A stretch of 45,782 nucleotides of DNA, from the NCBI GenBank assembly GCA_900314845.1, contig OMWV01000049.1:1-45782 (forward strand). Direction: 5' to 3'. Numbering within the stretch: position 1 is the first letter of the stretch; the number at the start of each line of letters is the position of its first letter. The notes under the pieces were generated by a model. The model was not told where the DNA came from. It saw only the letters and a list, made by a program, of their open reading frames with translations, and made no database searches. Below are positions 43,197-45,782 of this stretch, piece after piece. The position numbers and the translations under genes were made by a program. This DNA comes from an uncultured Eubacteriales bacterium (GTDB lineage: Bacteria > Bacillota > Clostridia > Lachnospirales > Lachnospiraceae).

Positions 43197-44648
43197 TTAC
43201 TCCTCGATGTGAGCGATTGCCTTTGCAAGCTGCTTCTTGTACCCAAGGTTGCCCTGACGGGAGATCATGATACGCTGAGCCTGAGGTGAACCTGCGCCGT
43301 GCATGGACTCTGTACGATATCCAACAGCTGCAGTACCAAGGCAGAGGTTCTCGATAAGTCTGAGCATCTTGAGACGGTTCTCAGTAGTAACATCGTTAAC
43401 ACCTCTGAGGTACTTGTCGATGTACTTGCCAAGCTTGGGATCTCTGAAATCCTTCTCTGAAGGAGCTGTAACCATAAGACCGCCGGCGATATCCTCAGCC
43501 AGACGAACGATCTCATAAGGGAATCTTGTAACGTTCTGCTTACATACATTTGCAAGAAGAAGGTCGATCATGTAGTTGCCGGACTCTGTCTGATAGCCCT
43601 CTGCGGAACATGCGATACCACAGCAGTACAGTGTCTCGTTGAGGTGCATCATCTCGATGAGCTTATCTTTAACGTGAGAAGCCTTAGGGCAGCCGTTGTA
43701 ATCAGCGATAACTGCTGCAGCACCGATGAGGACATCACCAACACCAACCTTGCAGCCGCCATATGACTGACGATGATAACCAGCGAATCTCTCAACGAGC
43801 ATACCAGCGAACTCTGTCTCGCCGTTCAGGAAGATCCTGTCGTTGGGTACGAATACGTTATCAAAGATCGTGAGTGCCTCAACACCGCCGAACTCCGGAT
43901 TACCAACATCAAGTGTTACGCCTTCTGTCTTTCTTGTATCGCAGGACTGACGGCCAACGATCATGAAGATACCGGGTGTGTTGATGGGAACTGCGAAGGA
44001 GATTGCATAGTCCTTATCATCGGGTCCCATTGAAATTGTGGGCATTACGATAACTTCGTGAGAGTTGATGATACCTGTCTGATGAGCCTTAGCGCCGCGT
44101 ACTACTACGCCGTCAGGTCTTCTCTCTACTACATGGAGATAGAGATCGGGATCAACCTGTGCGTGAGGAGCTTTGCCACGATCGCCCTTAGGGTCTGTCA
44201 TAGCGCCGTCAACTGTGAGGTCATTTGTCTGAGCATACTTCATGAAGTTTACGAAGTTCTCATGATACTTTGTGCCGTACTTCTTATCGATCTCAAATGT
44301 TGTTGAGAACTCAGCGTTGAATGCATCCATACCAACGCATCTCTGGAAGCAGGCAGCTGTCTTCTGTCCACAGAGCCTCTGCATCTTTACCTTATTCCTA
44401 AGGTCTGTTGTGCTCTGATGGATATGTGTGAAACGGTTTACGATCTCGCCTGTGTAGGGAGACTTAACTGTCATGAGGTCCTTGTACTGAGGATCCTGTG
44501 CCAGATCATATGTCATACGTACGGAGTTAAGGGAAGGACGAAGAATGGGATCGTCAACGGGATTCTCGATCTTCTTACCAAACATATAAACTTCCGGCTT
44601 CACCGCACGGATACTCTCGATATACTGTTCACCAGTCATAAGTGCCAT
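43197..44648 (-). CDS. abfD: 4-hydroxybutyryl-CoA dehydratase / vinylacetyl-CoA isomerase
   Basis: A 483-residue FAD and [4Fe-4S] enzyme that dehydrates 4-hydroxybutyryl-CoA to crotonyl-CoA by a ketyl-radical route and isomerises vinylacetyl-CoA. From the ATG at 44648 (GGAGGTATTTGCT upstream) all known cluster ligands of the C. aminobutyricum enzyme are present: Cys100 and Cys104 in CFQRC, and His and Cys in GYHRQSYGGCKVG (HxxxxxxC, with the catalytic Tyr four after His). The end GYRTESMHGAGSPQAQR is family-typical. Overall similarity to the clostridial enzyme is high. It is the first gene of the operon and is oxygen-sensitive in relatives, in line with an anaerobic host. Confidence 0.96.
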   Translation of the reverse strand: MALMTGEQYIESIRAVKPEVYMFGKKIENPVDDPILRPSLNSVRMTYDLAQDPQYKDLMTVKSPYTGEIVNRFTHIHQSTTDLRNKVKMQRLCGQKTAACFQRCVGMDAFNAEFSTTFEIDKKYGTKYHENFVNFMKYAQTNDLTVDGAMTDPKGDRGKAPHAQVDPDLYLHVVERRPDGVVVRGAKAHQTGIINSHEVIVMPTISMGPDDKDYAISFAVPINTPGIFMIVGRQSCDTRKTEGVTLDVGNPEFGGVEALTIFDNVFVPNDRIFLNGETEFAGMLVERFAGYHRQSYGGCKVGVGDVLIGAAAVIADYNGCPKASHVKDKLIEMMHLNETLYCCGIACSAEGYQTESGNYMIDLLLANVCKQNVTRFPYEIVRLAEDIAGGLMVTAPSEKDFRDPKLGKYIDKYLRGVNDVTTENRLKMLRLIENLCLGTAAVGYRTESMHGAGSPQAQRIMISRQGNLGYKKQLAKAIAHIEE

Positions 44649-44697
44649 AGCAAATACCTCCTTAAATATTAACAATGCTATAAATAACTGTAATGTA

Positions 44698-44727
44698 AAG
44701 ATACACCATCAGATGCATTTTTGCAAG
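44698..44727 (-). promoter_or_regulatory. abfD promoter with overlapping operator half-palindrome
   Basis: -35 TTGCAA (44721-44726), 17-nt spacer, -10 TATCTT (44698-44703) on the minus strand. The -35 box is part of TGCA-TTTT-TGCA (44712-44727), an imperfect copy of the TTGCA-N4-TGCAA word, so binding there would block polymerase. Confidence 0.6.
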
Positions 44728-45100
44728 GATAATTATTTCACAATGCGATTTTTTGGCAAAATACGCAATTTCTGGATTGGTAAACCTCTGATTTCGCATC
44801 AGTTTTGTGAAATTTCAACATATTTCGCGTGCGAACTATCTATTTTTCCACTTTTACAGCAGTTTTTCGAATTTGCAGCCCCACCCCCAAGGGCAGATTT
44901 CTTGTGCAGTATTGCACTTTTGCAATCTCCCCTTCCGCCGGCAGGCCCTTTTCCCCCTTTTTCAGGGAGATAAAATAACATAATCCGTGCCAAATTTTCA
45001 CTTTTCAGGAAATATTTCCCGAATATGTCTGCCTCTTTTTGGGTGCATTGCATTTTTGCATCACGCAGTGAATGCCTGTTTTTCTGCAGTTTCAGCTGCC
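44728..45100. other. AT-rich upstream region of abfD
   Basis: No gene. Besides the two palindromes noted separately it has several near-repeats of TTTCGC/TGCGA words. Apparent open frames through it lack ribosome sites and family resemblance. Confidence 0.5.
44911..44926. promoter_or_regulatory. Perfect ATTGCA-N4-TGCAAT palindrome upstream of abfD
   Basis: ATTGCA-CTTT-TGCAAT, 16 bp, about 190 nt upstream of the abfD -35 box. A further imperfect copy, ATTGCA-TTTT-TGCATC, is at 45047-45062. Together with the copy on the -35 box this gives three sites over 350 bp, which could support looping or cooperative binding. Confidence 0.6.
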
Positions 45101-45670
45101 CTGGCTGCTGAGAAAAAAAAGAATCATGTTTGTGGGGGCGGGCAGGAAAAAGGCGGAGGAAGTCAGCGCGCCGGCGCCCGCCAGAAGAAATCATGTGCGT
45201 GGGGTTCGCCAGACATAAACTGGCCTGGGAAGGATCCCGGCACCCGCCGGAAGAAATTAGACAGGTACAGGGACGAATACGTCCAATTTGAAGGAAAATG
45301 CCAGATAGTACGTAATGACCAACCCGAATTTGGGGCGAACTACGTCTGTATCGCAGAAAAGAGGGAATACGTACGTAAGGGGCACAGAGAAAAGGCAGGC
45401 AAGCCTACGTACTGGAACGGCAAACAGCCTTGAAACAGACGTAATCTCCTTTTCGCACGGTCAAGAGATACGTCCAAAATCAGGGGAAATTAGCCAAGTG
45501 GACGTAATCTCGCCACAAGAAAACAAGGTTGCAGCATATATCAGGCAAAAGGCAGGCCCGGGAGTCATCCCGGCCCCCGCCAGAAAAAATCATGTGCGTG
45601 ACGCCCGCATGGGAATAAGTGGAAAGCCAGCGCGCCGGCGCCCGCCAGAAGAAAAAGAAGTGGTGCTGCC
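45101..45670. repeat. Non-coding repeat region, copy B
   Basis: About 45291-45515 is collinear with 7752-7996, carrying the same ordered series of ACGT-centred words. It is surrounded by direct copies of a GC-rich word close to CCCGCCAGAAGAAATCATGTG at about 45174, 45243, 45577 and 45644. A 30-bp stretch beginning CAGCGCGCCGGCGCCCGCC occurs at about 45162 and 45629. A simpler AAGAATCATGTTTGTGGGG copy is at about 45118. No coding gene is supported. Confidence 0.6.
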
Positions 45671-45713
45671 CCTGTACTCGCTTGAAAGGCTCTTCAGCCT
45701 ATAAATGCTAAAC

Positions 45714-45765
45714 TAAAAGTGAGCCATTTTAGCTCAAAACGCCGACTTGAAAGTGAGCCACTTTA
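45714..45765. mobile_element. Probable IS end with repeated AAAGTGAGCCA
   Basis: AAAGTGAGCCA occurs twice, at 45716-45726 and 45750-45760, each followed by CTTT or TTTT. Tandem short repeats of this AAGTGAGC type are typical of the ends of IS21-family elements. The transposase genes (istA/istB) would lie beyond the right edge, so the assignment rests on the end repeats only. Confidence 0.4.
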
Positions 45766-45782
45766 AGATTACTCTGAATAGA

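Noticed and set aside
44978-44994. TGGCAC word on the minus strand as part of a sigma-54 promoter for abfD
   Set aside because: The -12 element with GC is missing at the required spacing, and a good sigma-A promoter lies closer to the gene.
44799-45194. Minus-strand frame of 131 codons upstream of abfD
   Set aside because: Lies in the AT-rich regulatory region with palindromes, has no ribosome site and no recognisable domain.
45101-45670. CRISPR array
   Set aside because: The repeats are irregularly spaced, of unequal length and without uniform spacers or cas genes.
45315-45704. Plus-strand open frame that aligns with a frame at 7740-7970
   Set aside because: The similarity is explained by the repeated DNA element; substitutions are not concentrated at third codon positions and no start context is present.

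Overview
The window reads as chromosome of an anaerobic Firmicute, most likely a gut Clostridia of the Lachnospiraceae type. The evidence is a T-box leader on ileS, a TPP riboswitch on a thi operon, consensus sigma-A promoters with 17-bp spacers, strong GGAGG ribosome sites, MurT/GatD, sortase-type surface protein features, and an oxygen-sensitive 4-hydroxybutyryl-CoA dehydratase. Genus is not determined. Almost all genes lie on the minus strand.

Layout. 1-1230: remnant of a phospholipase-D/helicase gene, cut at the DEAH box. 1389-5141: a large InlB-repeat surface protein split by one in-frame TAG. 5494-7471: three small double-glycine-leader peptides around an SLC13-type permease. 7500-8150: non-coding repeat element, then tRNA-Leu. 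8363-18924: housekeeping run (CDF transporter, GtrA, phosphatase, AEC permease, asnS, glycogen phosphorylase, ileS with T-box). 19378: NUDIX-like gene. 19999-26237: thiSFGHE operon under a TPP riboswitch, followed at 20-nt spacing by murT-gatD. 26371-28619: split chromate transporter and divergent LysR gene. 28648-34684: unknown genes, a FabZ-like dehydratase, a degenerate AAA+/Fis regulator and an RCC1-repeat protein. 34706-39465: tightly overlapping ACP / AMP-ligase / LuxE / LuxC / alpha-beta hydrolase operon without luciferase. 39695-44648: 4-hydroxybutyrate operon (dehydratase, NifU-like scaffold, Cys-rich small protein, CoA-transferase, permease). 44676-45782: regulatory leader, copies of the repeat seen at 7.7 kb, and a probable IS end.

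The most interesting reading joins the last 17 kb. A palindrome, TTGCA-N4-TGCAA, lies in the leader of the degenerate regulator, in the promoter of the ACP/LuxE/LuxC operon, and (one perfect and two imperfect copies) upstream of the 4-hydroxybutyrate dehydratase. The regulator has a PAS domain and a Fis-type helix-turn-helix. It has lost the Walker A lysine, the Walker B aspartate and the GAFTGA loop, so it probably does not work as a sigma-54 activator. I propose one regulon in which the cell takes up 4-hydroxybutyrate, activates it to the CoA ester and dehydrates it to crotonyl-CoA (en route to butyrate). Under the same control, a carrier-protein-based carboxylate reductase makes an unidentified aldehyde or acyl product. 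The enzyme assignments of the 4-hydroxybutyrate genes are strong. The permease substrate, the operator and the coupling of the two pathways are inference.
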